From: Taxillus chinensis
Taxonomy: Eukaryota > Streptophyta > Magnoliopsida > Santalales > Loranthaceae
NCBI GenBank assembly: GCA_023512835.1
Contig: CM042089.1
Span: forward strand, 17,596,562-17,660,561
DNA: 64,000 nt
Reading direction: 5' to 3'
In this document: positions 1 to 11,351 of the stretch, piece after piece
How the letters are laid out: every line of letters begins with the position of its first letter
Position numbering within the stretch: position 1 is the first letter of the stretch
Position numbers and translations under genes: made by a program
The notes under the pieces: generated by a model
What the model was told of the DNA's origin: nothing
Database searches by the model: none
Seen by the model: only the letters and a program-made list of their open reading frames with translations

Positions 1-136
1 ATTTAATTGATCAAAATAAAATACGGGGAGACAGTTGCTTGAATGCTTTACTTTTTAATGGATATTGTACCAAAATTGTGTCAACTTCGAAAGAAGTTTT
101 ATTCCTTTAATCGGTTCATAAGTTGACTTCGCCTTT

Positions 137-350
137 GTCAGTAGTTTACTTTGATCCGGGAAGTCATAGTTGAATACGACTCGATTTACAACGTATTGAG
201 TCATTTTCAGCAGTTTACTTTGATTCGGAAAGTCATAATTGAATAGGACTCGGTTTACAACGCATTAAGTCATTATCAGCAGTTTACTTCAATTTAGGAA
301 GTCATAGCTGAATACGACTCGGTTTATAATGCATTGAGTCATTGTCAGTA
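137..350. repeat. Tandem repeat, about 69-bp period, about 3 copies
   Basis: Three consecutive units each run from a CAGNAGTTTACTT word through GGAAGTCATA and ACTCGRTTTA to ATTGAGTCATT. They are degenerate (roughly 85-90% alike by eye). The same array is present in the duplicated copy at about 24314-24527. No coding potential is evident. Confidence 0.75.
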
Positions 351-2436
351 GTTTACTTCGATTTGATTTAAACAAAGAATGACAAGTTATTCTCACCAGC
401 TTACCTCATCTTTGGAAGCGACTTAAGCTTATTCGGTTATGTTCGACTTGAAGAATGTACGTCTCCAAGGTTAAAGGACTTACAATTTCCAGATCGTGAT
501 GTTAATTGATGATTATTAGGTTCAATTTGAACTTCGAGTCGGGATGAATAAGAGCTTGGTTCTTCAATTCTATTCCAAACATGTGACTACATCTTAAATT
601 ACATTCATATAAAAGCCTATACTTATATTTTTCTCGCCATTATAGATATGTATGTAGTCCTCAAACAACAAAGTTGTTGCTCATAGAGCACTTATTATTT
701 ATAAAACTTTCCATATTCATAAGTACAATGAAAAAAATATGTAGCTGCTCTCTCCCTATGTAACTTCAGCTAGCACTGAAGCTAATATACAATCCTTAGA
801 GACTGAACTCAAGCTTTATGGGGGCACTCTGAAGCAAAATGGCCTTTCTTGTAGTCCCAACCCAACAGTTATGGGGATTTCAAGGCTTCACACCATTGGC
901 AAAGAAAACCTTCCACATTCTCATCGGTCAGCATGAAACATCATAGAAAACACCAAAAACAAAATCCATCATTAGTCCATTAATATTAGCCAGCTACTAA
1001 ATTGAAAAATAACAAATCTTCAACATCAGCAATTCAAACCCTCCTCATTCTGACCAGTCAGCATGAAGCATCACACAAAACTTCAAAAACAAAATCCACC
1101 ACCAGTCCATTAATATTGGCCAGCTACTGAATTGAAAAATAACAAACCTTCAACATCGGCAAATCTCCTAAAGCCATGAAAGGTAGTGACATCAGTGAGG
1201 CCCCATTGGCTTCCCAAGCTTTATGCATCTTAAATTAATCATGGAGATGATTTTTATGTTTGTAGAATTAAAAAAATGCATATGCAAAACTATTATTACT
1301 TGATCTAAAATAATAAACTTTTAACCTTCTGGGAGGAATACTTCTATGAAGTTGAACAGAAGTTGTTGAAACATTTGGCAAAGAATGAGGAAGCTAAGAT
1401 ACAGTTGAGTCAACCTTAGCCGTAGGTTGGCTTACTTTCATCTTACCTTTCCCATTGTCCAAAAAATGAAACCTTCTCCATCTCAAGCTTTCTGTGTGTT
1501 TAATAAATCATCAAGATGATTGTTATATTTGTACAAGTAAACATCTGCAAAACTATTATTAGTTAATCTAAAATAACAAACCTTTAATACTCAGGGCAGA
1601 ACACTCCTATGACATTGAGCAAAATCTATTGAAACGTTTCGCGCAACATGAGGAAGCTAAGTTGTAGTTGAGTTGAGCTAAGGTCAGTACAGTCCTGAGC
1701 TTGACCTCTGCTCAACTCAATGCAGCTTAGCTTCAAGCACTAATCTTCGAGGCAATGATAATGACTACCTATTTGATCTAAAATAACAAACTCTCAACAT
1801 TCTGGGGTAAATGATTATGCGTCAAGTAACACAGTGTACCTTTTTAGGTTGTCCTCAATGCAACACCCTAAAAGATAACAATATAATTATTTGAGTCCGA
1901 CAATGAAAATTGAAACACAAAATTTAACTCTTCAAAAAAAGGAGAATTGATTTTATTTCAATCCCAACCAGACTTTGTAAAATAAAAGATTCCTTAAGGT
2001 CATACAACCGACCATCTCTATCTCCAAAATTTATCAACAAAACTCTAATAAATCAAACAAAAGTGAAGAACATATAAGACAAACACACTTCTTAAACAAT
2101 AAATTCTCATTAAATCAAATACATGACAAAAACGTTAGGTAATATAAATTTTCCAAAATGGACTCTCACTAAATTTAACACCCTAGCAGATCCAAAACTA
2201 CAAGAAATTGGACAACGAAATTTGTAAATTATTGTAATTATAGATAAAATGACCCACGAAACTTGTTTGTTCTTATCGTTGAATTCTTCAATTTTGTCTA
2301 GCCAATTCTGGATCATTTACTCAGGAGCTACATGGCATATCAGTTCACAAGCAAATGCCTTTATGGCTTTGCACCAAATTGATCATACTAAATTCACATT
2401 ACCTAATTAATATTAAATTTGGGTGCATCGTGCTCG
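351..2436. other. Non-coding repeat-derived stretch
   Basis: No gene is visible here. It includes an imperfect direct repeat of about 115-130 bp (about 905-1035 and 1040-1165, sharing CAGCATGAARCATCA and GCCAGCTACT words). Around 1310-1830 a degenerate repeat of about 240 bp recurs (sharing GAGGAAGCTAAG and ACTCCTATGA-like words). All of it recurs at about 24500-29137 in duplication copy 2. It may be the decayed flank of the Copia element whose pol fragment follows, but I cannot place LTR ends. Confidence 0.5.
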
Positions 2437-3600
2437 TGATGTTAAACTACCTAATAATATCTTCCTTAAGGATGTGTTTTGTTCTACAATTCAATCCCGA
2501 TTTAATATGAGTTAGTATACTTATAGCAGGATAAGCTCTCACTATATATTTCATTCGGGATCATTTTACTATCCAGGTTCTATCAACAAAAAAGACGATT
2601 GGCAAAGGTGAGAAATCACAAAGTCTCTATATTCTTGATGCACAAAATATGAAGTCTTCTCATCATTTTTCTGTCAACAATGTTTCTGTACATGTATGGT
2701 AATGGACTTGGCCATCCTTCTTCTAAATGTTTGAATTCTCTAAAGAATACTTAACTTGTGATAACCAGAATGGATAAACCATCTCCTTCTTACATATATC
2801 CACCGGCTAAATTAAGGCAACTTTCTTTTGATTCACAAAATCATCTATTTGAATTTCCTTTTGAGCTTATTTATTTTGACATTTGGTAACCGTATCCAAC
2901 TCCCTCGAAAAATAAATATTGATTCTTTCTCACACTTTTTGATGACTGCACAAGGTTTACTTGGGTTTATCTGTTGAAGTGTAAAGAGTAAATCTGATGT
3001 AGTTTAGATCATTGTAAGTTTTTTAGCATGATTTCTACTCAATTCAATTGTAATATTAAAGCTTTTGGTTCTGACAATCCACAAGAACGTTTCCTTTATT
3101 GAGTTTCTTTTATGAACGAGGTGTTTTGCATCAATTTTCATATATTAAATGTCCACATCAAAATGTAGCTGCAGAAAGAAAACATCATCTATTAACTGTT
3201 GCTCAAGCCCTTTTCTTCCGGTCTAGATTTCCAATTTCACGTCGGACAGAGTGCATTCTCATTTCTCAGCAGCCTTTTTTATTAACAGGTTTCCTTCTCC
3301 TTTATTGCAACATAAAACTCTTTTTCAAATGCGATCTCATAAATTTCCTGAATATAGCTTTTTTTTTCAGTTTTTGGTTGCCTGGCTTTTGTATCTACTC
3401 TGACAACACATAGAAGTTGCATTTTTTCCAGTTTTTGGTTACATCTCAGAGCCTTCATTTTGCTTGGTTATCCCCCATAGTGTCAAGGATTATCGGTTTT
3501 ATGACATTGAAACTGGTCAAATTTTCCTTTCTAGATACGCATTTGAACAATTGTTTCCTTTTCATTCTATCGTCCAAAGAGAGTTCTAATAGACGAAAAT
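2437..3600 (+). pseudogene. Decayed Ty1/copia pol fragment (GAG-pre-integrase to integrase end), copy 1
   Basis: Translating across frames gives Copia polyprotein order. A protease-to-integrase linker ends at about 2640. The zinc-binding GAG-pre-integrase region follows at 2660-2830, seen as KMDKPSP-like and LSFDSQNHLFEFPFEL segments. Then come an integrase core (FDDCTRFTW-like, about 2935-2970), the GSDNPQE stretch (about 3068) and the QNVAAERKHH segment with the catalytic Glu (3160-3190). The C-terminal part ends in RFYDIETGQIFLSRYAFEQLFPF (split across frames, 3500-3560). Several stops and frameshifts break it. Relative to copy 2 it has a 2-bp insertion near 3408 that closes the frame. RT and RNase H are absent. 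It is a dead fragment; lineage within Copia not assigned. Confidence 0.75.
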
Positions 3601-3906
3601 AAAAGATCTTCTTAATTTGTTTTTACGTGGGGATGGGACTGGGTTTGGAAAAATAAAAGATCTCAAGGCGTCAAACCACATGGCCTAATCCTATCACTCT
3701 CATATGGCCAAGCACTATGTACAACGAAGGTACGATATTTATTACTTTTGTTTTTTTGGTTCTGCACATGGATATGGTCTAGTAAGATGTACTGTACAGT
3801 GTTCCAAAAAGCAACGTTGTGGACTTTTCCAAAAGCTCGATTGGCACGACTGGTTCACGCCCAACGCTCCCATGTTCTTTGTACGCCGCCGTCTGCGCAC
3901 AGCTCC
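3601..3906. other. Non-coding, downstream of Copia fragment
   Basis: No gene recognised. The stretch is shared with 30313-30621. It ends at the breakpoint where copy 1 and copy 2 diverge. Small overlapping ORFs on both strands have no recognisable motif and are poorly conserved in reading frame between the two copies. Confidence 0.5.
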
Positions 3907-3915
3907 ACTGACACG

Positions 3916-6900
3916 TATAATAATGCATTGACCTAGACGAAAAGTGTTAATAATTATCAAGGAAAAAACTTGCATTCCAGAATGGACTGGGAGAGCGATT
4001 AGGGTTGACACTATCAAATCAATGACATATATTGAACCATCTATGATCATAGTGACGACAAACCTACCAATAGTATTAATAATTATCAGAGCTTCAAAAA
4101 ACTAATTATCAAAAAAACACTGCCAAACATAAGATTTGGATTTTAGGATAATGGAGCCGTTGTGGATTTTGGTTGGCCATAAATAAGCCTGGCAAATATT
4201 AAACAATCACAATAATTGTGAAACTATGAATAGTATTATTATTAATAGTAATACAATAATATACTAGACTAATATTATTAACAATAACTTGAGAAGGTAA
4301 CAATTGACTATAAAATTAATAATAATAAACTATCAACAATTTAAACTACCAACAGTATTAAAATAATAAACTATCCTAGACCATAAAAATAAGTCTACCC
4401 TAGTAGAATCCTTGACTATAAAAACTAATGGCCAGTGCATCTTACCACGGCTATAAACAAAATGAGGGCCAACCGGCAATAATAGCAACATCGTTCGTAC
4501 GGTCGTACCCAAGGGTCGTTGGGCGAAATTCGCTGCCATGCATTTAAGATTCCACTCATTTAATAAATTGTCAATTTACAAAGGATTTTGTTGTAGAATT
4601 TCATTTCTGCTGCGGTAGTCGTAAAAAAAAAATGAAAAAAATAATAGGTTTAATAATTAAAACAACTTCAATATTTCTAATTATCAAATTATATATTTAA
4701 AAAATCATTTTATCACAAAAAATTAAATCAATGATAAAAATACTTGATCAACCAAACAAAGTGAAACTTTTCTCGATTGTCCAAAGCAAAAAACTTTCAG
4801 TCAACCACCATAGTTGACCGCGTCTCAAAAATCCACTCAACCATACCTCACTTAATTGATCAAAACCCAAATAACATTGGTCGATTACACCATAAACACC
4901 CTCAGTTGACCACAACACTTAACGTCTCAAAAATCACATCAATAAACCAAACTAGTAGACTAAACCAACATTTTCAGTTCACCACTCACTCTGGTTCATC
5001 ATGTCCAGCTCACCCCGTCAGCTGAAATCCTCCATTTTCGACCATTTTACCCAAAAAACCAACAATTTATACTCCCAAATAATAAAAAGTCATACTCAAG
5101 GTCTCAATAACGTGTTTTAGCCACAATTCTTCAACTCTAGATACATTAGAACTCAAGAAACCAAAGTTCACACGCATATGGGTCATGAACCAAATTACAT
5201 GAATTTAGGGTAAACTCTTAGGTTAATCCTTTCTAATAGTAATAAATGAAGAAACATAGATGAGGAGATCGAATCCCTACATCAAATTTAATTGATTTCG
5301 GTCCAGATATACCAATTACACCCTACCCCTATTGCAAGCCCTACCCATTCCCTCTTTCTCTCTTCACGTATTAGCCAAGAACAAAAATTAGGCTTTCTAT
5401 CCTTTTTCCCTCTATTTATATTTTTCTATTAAAATGTCACAAATACCCTTATAGGGCCTCCACTTCGAATATGAGCCTAATTACTGTCAAAATGCTCCAT
5501 TTGATGTGTACATTACCATCTAGACATTTTCATCATCCAATGATACCTCCTACACCAAGTCAATCGACCATACCATAAAAATCTTAAAATTAGCCTTTCG
5601 AGGCTCTAACCCAAATCAAACCTACTCACAGTCAATGGTTTTTATTTGACGTATATTTCTTCGTAATAATATTTCTATTTCCCAATATTCATTCTGTTAT
5701 ATGTCTATCTCCCAAAACCCACACACAGGTTATTGTAAATTCGTTAATTTTAAATATTAAGTTTGTATAAATAATATATTTGGATAGCTTAGAAATTGAA
5801 ATAAAATTTTAAAATTATATCTTGGATAATTATAGAAAGATTTCAAAATTCAAGTTCAACCTCTTTTCCTATATTTGTTTGCCTCTTATATACTTGACAC
5901 ATGGTTTATATATCATAATTATGTATGTGTTTAACCCCCTTTATTTATACACTTTACGATATTTTGTGTGTTTATTTTCGTAGTTTTTATGGTATTATAA
6001 GATATTAGTGTATTGTTATAGGAGATTCCAACTTGAATGTATTGACACAGGGTATTGCTAAAACAAAAATAAGTATCACCCCATCAAATAATGTTGGTCC
6101 CTAGAAGCCTAGAAGGGGAGAGGGGGGGGTGAATAGGCTTTTATCGAAACTCTTTTCTAACTCTAGCGCAACACTAATATTGGTTAAGAGATAAGATCAA
6201 TGCGAATGATAACCAGATAGTAAGCCTATTCTTACTATCATATGTAAAAACTCATGCGTAGTAAGGAAGAGCTTACTCCGTATCAGCGCATCCTTACTCC
6301 ATATGAGTAAAAGGTTCGGATTCCTTACTCCGCATCTATTTTCCTTACTCCGTGCGAATAAGGACTTGGGTCCTTATTCCGCACAAGTCGTTCCTTACTC
6401 CGCATGTATGGAAGACTTGGATTCCTTACTCCGTGTTTTCTTATCCTTAGTCCGCTTGAGTGGAAAACTTAGTTTTTTATTCTACGATAACTGTCTCTTA
6501 CTCCGTGCTAGTTGTAAACTAGGATTCTTACTCCGCATCTATTTGACTTAGTCCGTTTAAAGTGTTAGACGCAGATTCCTTAGTCCGTAGCTTTAAGCGT
6601 TTAGTCCGCACGAGTGATCCTTACTCCGTATGAAGTGTAGACTTGGGATACAGTTGGATGCCCTCTACCTTGAGTAGTAAAAAATGTGGTCTGCATCATC
6701 AGAGATGGGTTCGGAAGTTGGTTATGTGTAGGGAAGGATTAGCACCCTTACAGCACCCTTTCGGTATCTATTTTTGGAAAGGGAGGTTTTTTATTTATTT
6801 TAACTGCTGTGATTGGGTTGGGTTTCCTAGAAAGTTTATGCTTTTTATTTAGCTAAGTTATTTGTTAAAGCTGTGGTTAAAATTAATTTACCCTAAATTT

Positions 6901-7603
6901 CTAAAGGGAATCCTAAATGTTTTGTTTTTTTTTTTTTTTGTTTGAAGTGGAAAATGAAATCCTAAGGTTTTTTTGTTTTTGTTTCGTTTGTTTTTTTGTT
7001 TTGTATTTTTTGTTTTTTATTTTTTTTGTTTTTTCTCTTTTTTTGTATTATCTTTTTATCCTAGGGTTTTTTTCATGTTTGTTTTGTGGTCTTTTTTGTT
7101 TGCAGAACGATATTTTTTTGTTTTTTTTTTGGAAAACATGTTTTTTTTGTGTTTTTTTTTGTTTTTGAAAACCCAAAGTCACACATGTTACAAATGCATA
7201 TCAAAGTAATGAACACATACATCAAAATAAACGTGGAGTGTGTGATTATGACATCCACAAATAAATAAAAACGAAGCCACTCTTTTTTTTTCTTCTTTCT
7301 TTTTATCCTCTCTTTTTTTTACTTCTTTTTTTATATTACAACATATACATATACAACATATATCAATGACATAAAAAACAAAAATATAAGGGAAATACAA
7401 CATATACCAACAAAATAAAAAAACAGGAAATATGAAGGATTACATCAAGTATAAGCTAAAAAGTAATAAATGCAGAACCGACTTTGGGGCTCCAACGCCG
7501 GACTTCCGTTTGAATCCCTGTCCGCACCGATCGTTGCTTCCTCGAATTACCAAAGCAACAAATTCCAGTAGCGCAAATGATGAAAATCAGCTGGGATGTT
7601 GAT
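3916..7603. repeat. Segmental duplication, right block, copy 1
   Basis: Matches 41446-45849 at high identity. Copy 1 lacks about 740 bp present in copy 2 (about 43751-44490, inside a Sirevirus LTR) and instead has about 48 bp of unmatched sequence at 6222-6269. From 3916 to 6091 the block is AT-rich and non-coding. Its content from 4740 to 5600 (many TTGACC/GGTCAA words and a CT-rich tract) resembles LTR-type sequence, but I cannot assign a family. Confidence 0.88.
6092..6638 (-). mobile_element. Sirevirus LTR fragment (3' end part), copy 1
   Basis: The first bases, read on the minus strand, give the LTR end: CTAGGCTTCTAGGGACCAACA and the GAATAGG/CACCCCC segment that also ends the 5' LTR of element B at 54095. 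The body carries the repeated word CTTACTCCGNATNAG. The LTR is truncated at about 6638, where a Tat/Ogre-like LTR begins, and has an internal deletion relative to the copy at 43623-44890. Confidence 0.8.
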
Positions 7604-9168
7604 TGGGAGATTGCAATGGTGTGTAGAGTTGAGAGTGAAAGAGAGAATTTGTGTAACTTTTTCTATTGTGAGAAAAAAGACTTTGTAGGGAAAAAAGGAT
7701 GTATCGAACAGAAAGCTTTTTGTTTGTTTTTCTTTTGCTGGAAAAAAAAGAGCTGGAATGAGATATTCGAGAAAGAGGAGTTTGAAAGAGGGGTGGAGAA
7801 GAGAGACTAGATTTTCCTGGGTTCACACACTTTGTTTCCTTTTTTTTTTTTTGGAAAACAAGACTAAGAAAGAGAAACTGGGTGTTCCTCTGGGCATAAG
7901 CTCTGGGCGAAAGTTTCTAGGCAAAGGAAAAAACTTGGGCGTTTTTGGGCGTGTAGACTCTCTCTTTTCTTGTAGATAGACGACTTAATTTAAAGGGGTT
8001 GGCTCAATTTGGCTAGACCGTCATTATTATGCATTTATTGCTCCATTATGAATGCGACCATTTTAATTGCAAGATTCGGGCTTTTGTCTGGTGGTTGGAT
8101 GACCTGTGCATAAAATGGGGCAACTTGTGATTGCTTTTTTGTTCTTTTGTGAGCACATGCATCTGACAAGCATTGAAAAGCATCTCTGACAATTGTCAGC
8201 TAATAAAAATGCGTCTCGTGACTGCACAGGAAAGAACCCACGGAAAATAAGGCCAAATAGCAAAAGTCCAAGGTCAAAGGGTCGAAGTGTCGATAGGTCG
8301 AAGGTCAACGGTCAATGGGTCGAAGGTCAACGGTTGAAGGCTAAGGGTTGAAGGGTCTAGGTCGGAACCAAGGATCGTAGGTCAGCCTCGAAGATCTGCT
8401 AGTTGAAGGTTCGTAGGTCACGGGTTGAAGGATGGTGGGTCGAAGGTCAACGGTTGAAGGCTAAGGGTCGAAGGGTCTAGGTCAGAACCAAGGGTCGAAG
8501 TCAAGGATCAAAGGTCAGCCTCAAAGAGTCAAGGGTCGAAGGCCAGAGTCGAAGGTCGTAGTCAAGGGTCGAAGGTCAATCCTCGAAGATCCGCGGGTTG
8601 AAGGATCGAAGGTCAAGGGTTAAAGTCAACGATCAGAGGTCAATCCTCGAAGACTCGAAGGCTTTCTTGGTCGAAGACAGGCTTCGGGGCTTCGAGTCTA
8701 CGAGTCTAGTTTTTTTTTAATTACCCATTTACCCCCACCTAAAATGCCAAAACGGATGACCTTTTGATGATTGTTTGGGAAGACCCGTATTTGACTAAAT
8801 AGACGTTTTGGAGAATTTCGCATAGTCACTTTTTCATGCAATTTGACCAGGGGCATTGACCGTCTTTTGGCAACTTTGACTTTTTCTAACGAAAATTATT
8901 TTGGTTATAACTTCTTCATTTTTCATCGGAATTGAGCTCAGTCAAGTTCCTTATTCTCCAAATTTCATCCTCTATCCCATGGTATTGGTCTTGGGGTACT
9001 TTAGGGACTTGTAGCAAAGGTATTCATTTTGGGCTTCCCCGTTCGTGTTAGTGTATCTATCTTATGCAAATTTATGGACCTATTCAACAAGGTATATGGT
9101 ATGGGCAGAATGGTATATATAAAAACAAGGGGTTAGTATGTTTAACCTGGACAAAATGGGGTCCAACA
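6639..9168 (-). mobile_element. Truncated Tat/Ogre-like LTR
   Basis: On the minus strand this begins at 9168 with TGTTGGACCCCATTTTGTCC, almost the same start as the LTRs at 11352 and 20795. Near its other end (about 6735-6775) it carries a GGAAGGATTAGCACCCTTAC tract, matching in reverse the GTTAATCCTTCC tract near the end of those LTRs (about 14430). The final roughly 200 bp of LTR are missing at 6639. It sits directly against a gypsy integrase remnant, suggesting insertion into it. T-rich runs (6915-7165) give spurious ORFs. It contains the TCGAAGG array at 8278-8700. Confidence 0.7.
8278..8700. repeat. Array of GGTCGAAGGTCAA-type words
   Basis: More than twenty imperfect copies of a 6-10 bp word (GTCGAAG, GGTCAACGG, GGGTCGAAGG) follow one another. 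A higher-order repeat of about 120 bp is visible: the stretch starting at about 8317 recurs at about 8437. It lies inside the truncated LTR. Confidence 0.8.
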
Positions 9169-9784
9169 CCATCCTCAAACCAATGGTCAAACGGAAGTGT
9201 TGAATTAAGAAATTAAGCAAATCTTGCATAAAACGATTGGGGCCCATAGGAGAGATTGGGTTATTAAGCTTGATGATGCATTATGGGCTTACAGGACAGA
9301 TTTTAAGACTTCTATTGGAATGTCTCCCTACCATATAGTGTATGGGAAAGTCTTCCATTTACCTGTGGAGATAGAGCAAAAGGCTTAGTGGACTATACAA
9401 AAAGTGAATTTAGATCCAAGTTTGGCAAGGGAGAAAAGCATTTTACAACTCAAAGAACTATATGAATTCAGATAGGAAGATTATGAGAATGCCAAAATTT
9501 ATAGAGATAAAACAAAGAAATGACATGATACTCATATTTAACTATACATATTTACGCCAGGGCAGCAAGTCGTACTCTTCAATTGTCGACTCATGTTGTT
9601 TCTGGGCAATCTGCAATCAAAGTGGATTGGCCCTTTTAAAGTGTTACAGGTATTCCCCTATGGAGCAGTTCAGCTAGAGGGAAATTCCAATGAGTCCTTC
9701 AAGGTTAATGGGCAAAGAGTCAAGCCATATCTGGGAGCACCAGCTGATCGTGGAGCTAGCCTCACTAAGCTTGGAGAACCATGA
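9169..9784 (+). pseudogene. Ty3/gypsy integrase C-terminal remnant
   Basis: Translation over three frames gives the end of a gypsy integrase. HPQTNGQTEVLN is at the start, followed by [19 protein letters not shown] and [12 protein letters not shown] charged linker follows, then the chromodomain-free C-terminal strand segment (WIGPFKVLQVFPYGAVQL) and FKVNGQRVKPYLG before a TGA at 9782. This ending is typical of Athila/Tat-type integrases. At least three frame changes and internal stops break it. The N-terminal catalytic core is lost where the minus-strand LTR abuts. No functional product is expected. Confidence 0.85.
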
Positions 9785-9964
9785 GATGAAGGCCATCTAG
9801 CCTAAGATGAAAAATGAAGCGCTGATCGGGAGGTAACCCTATATGATCTTGTTGTTTTATACCATGATTGTTAGTTTTTGCTATTTTTCGTGTTTGTTTG
9901 TGGTGTTATGCAGTTGGGATTAGGGGAAACAGTTTGGAATCAAAACGAGAAAAATAGCATACAA

Positions 9965-10490
9965 CAGGTCGACATCAACTAGACAATTATGCGATATTGA
10001 CCCACATCAAAATTTATCTCGCATCGACCAAGTATGAAGGGAACATTCTAGAAATTGCATTGGTCGACCTCAATCTTAACTATGTTACATCAACCACCAT
10101 GTCGACCCACGTCAAAATCTTTTTCGCATCAACCAAATTCTTCACAAAACTCTCGGGAAGCTGCATTGGTTAACGTCGACTCTATAATGCATCCATACCG
10201 ACCCATGTCAATAATCAGGTCACATCGGCTAAATTGTGGCGAACAAGATTCTAAAATTTGTCATAGTCAACATCAAGTGCATCAACTAGGACATTGACCC
10301 ATGTTGAAAATCCAGTCAGATCGACTATCCCATGAAATTTCACTCTGCAAATTCCTACGGTTGACATCGACCCAACATCGATATGGAATCAACCTACATC
10401 GACCTTATATCCAGGTCGACCACGTTCCACATTATTTATTTGATTAGTTCGACATCGACCTTGTTTTGGATAGATCGACCTGGGAGGACC
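9965..10490. repeat. Array of GTCGACCTCATCGACC-type words
   Basis: Roughly thirty degenerate copies of TCGACC/CATCGACC/ACATCAACC words occur at irregular 12-25 bp spacing. A similar but independent array, in the opposite sense, occurs at 39430-39860 in another LTR-like element. No coding meaning is evident. Confidence 0.75.
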
Positions 10491-10596
10491 CGTGTCCTAG
10501 TTCAGAGAGTTAGAAGTTGAGAGGTGCCTTTTTGGTGCTAAAATTCAGGTTTTCATGTGTATTTTCTAGTATTTTGGAGTAAGCAAAGGGGATCAA

Positions 10597-10690
10597 GGTC
10601 AAATCCAGAGCATAGTGGTCAAATCTAGAGTGTCGTGGTCGAATCTGGAGCATCGTGGTCAAATCTGGAGTATTAGGTCAAAATCCGAGA
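10597..10690. repeat. 20-bp tandem repeat, about 4.5 copies
   Basis: The unit is GGTCAAATCTGGAGCATCGT with one to three changes per copy, at 10597, 10617, 10637, 10657 and a partial copy at 10676. Confidence 0.85.
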
Positions 10691-11311
10691 CACCAATGAT
10701 ATAGAGTAAGGATCTGAGTGATCCCTTAGCATGGACTGGGCCTTGGTAGTCTGGAGTAATCTATTGCGTTACTATGAAAATATTGTCATACAATAGCATA
10801 CATATCATCAGATACAGTACAACAAGCACGGACCTATGTCCGGAAAGAAGGTATAGATACTACAAAATAGCCAGAATGGACATAGTCCAACTCTCCAAGT
10901 GTACGGATTGTGACAACTAACATAGCGGACTTTAAGTCCTACTATGGAACCCAAGGGAAGGTGTTTTAAAAATAAAACTTATTTGATAATTCATTGGCGT
11001 CATTAAAAATTAGTTTTTCAATTTTGAAAATGTGAATTTTTTCAATTCATTTCACAAAACGGTAGTTGAATGTTTTTATGAGAGAATTAAGGAGTTCGAC
11101 TTCAATTGATGCAGTTTTATTCAATGATGATTTTGAGCCAACTGAGTCACCAAAGGTTAAAGTGCTTTTCATAACATTTGAACGTTTTATCTGGCTCAAA
11201 GTGATTGGAGTTTGTTTTCAAGAACATGTGTAAGAAATCTCAATTATTTAATGATAATAGTTAGCCATATCCAAAGAATTTAATCTTCATGGATGTTGAT
11301 CTGAAGATAAT

Positions 11312-11351
11312 TTCATTTAATTGATCAAAACAAAATACGGGGAGACAGTTG
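11312..11351. repeat. Start of duplication copy 2 plus left target-site duplication
   Basis: These 40 bp match window positions 1-40 with a single visible change. The last five bases, AGTTG (11347-11351), are repeated at 24193-24197 after the inserted LTR element, where the copy resumes. This identifies the empty insertion site precisely. Confidence 0.95.

Larger units (their letters stand above)
1..3906. repeat. Segmental duplication, left block, copy 1
   Basis: This block matches 11312-11351 plus 24193-30621 with scattered substitutions and small indels. The only large difference is a 2.5-kb insertion at 25278-27822 in the other copy. Position 1 aligns with 11312, so the two copies are in direct orientation about 11.3 kb apart before insertions. 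The left edge of copy 1 lies before the window. The block is non-coding apart from a decayed Copia pol fragment. The last shared bases are at 3906; a 9-bp non-homologous filler follows (3907-3915) before homology resumes with 41446. Confidence 0.9.
9785..11311. other. Non-coding gypsy 3' region and LTR fragments
   Basis: No gene. The first bases (CGGGAGGTAACCC at about 9827) are typical of sequence just after Athila/Tat pol. The stretch holds two arrays described separately. A segment at about 10800-10965 includes GGACCTATGTCCGG and resembles, in reverse, the distal part of the LTR at 25527-27822. The last 340 bp are AT-rich without visible structure and end where the copy-2 sequence begins at 11312. 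Confidence 0.55.

Noticed and set aside
6917..7209. Phe-rich small ORFs that look like membrane proteins
   Set aside because: Produced by T homopolymer runs in the truncated LTR; length varies with run length between the two copies (compare 45174-45454).
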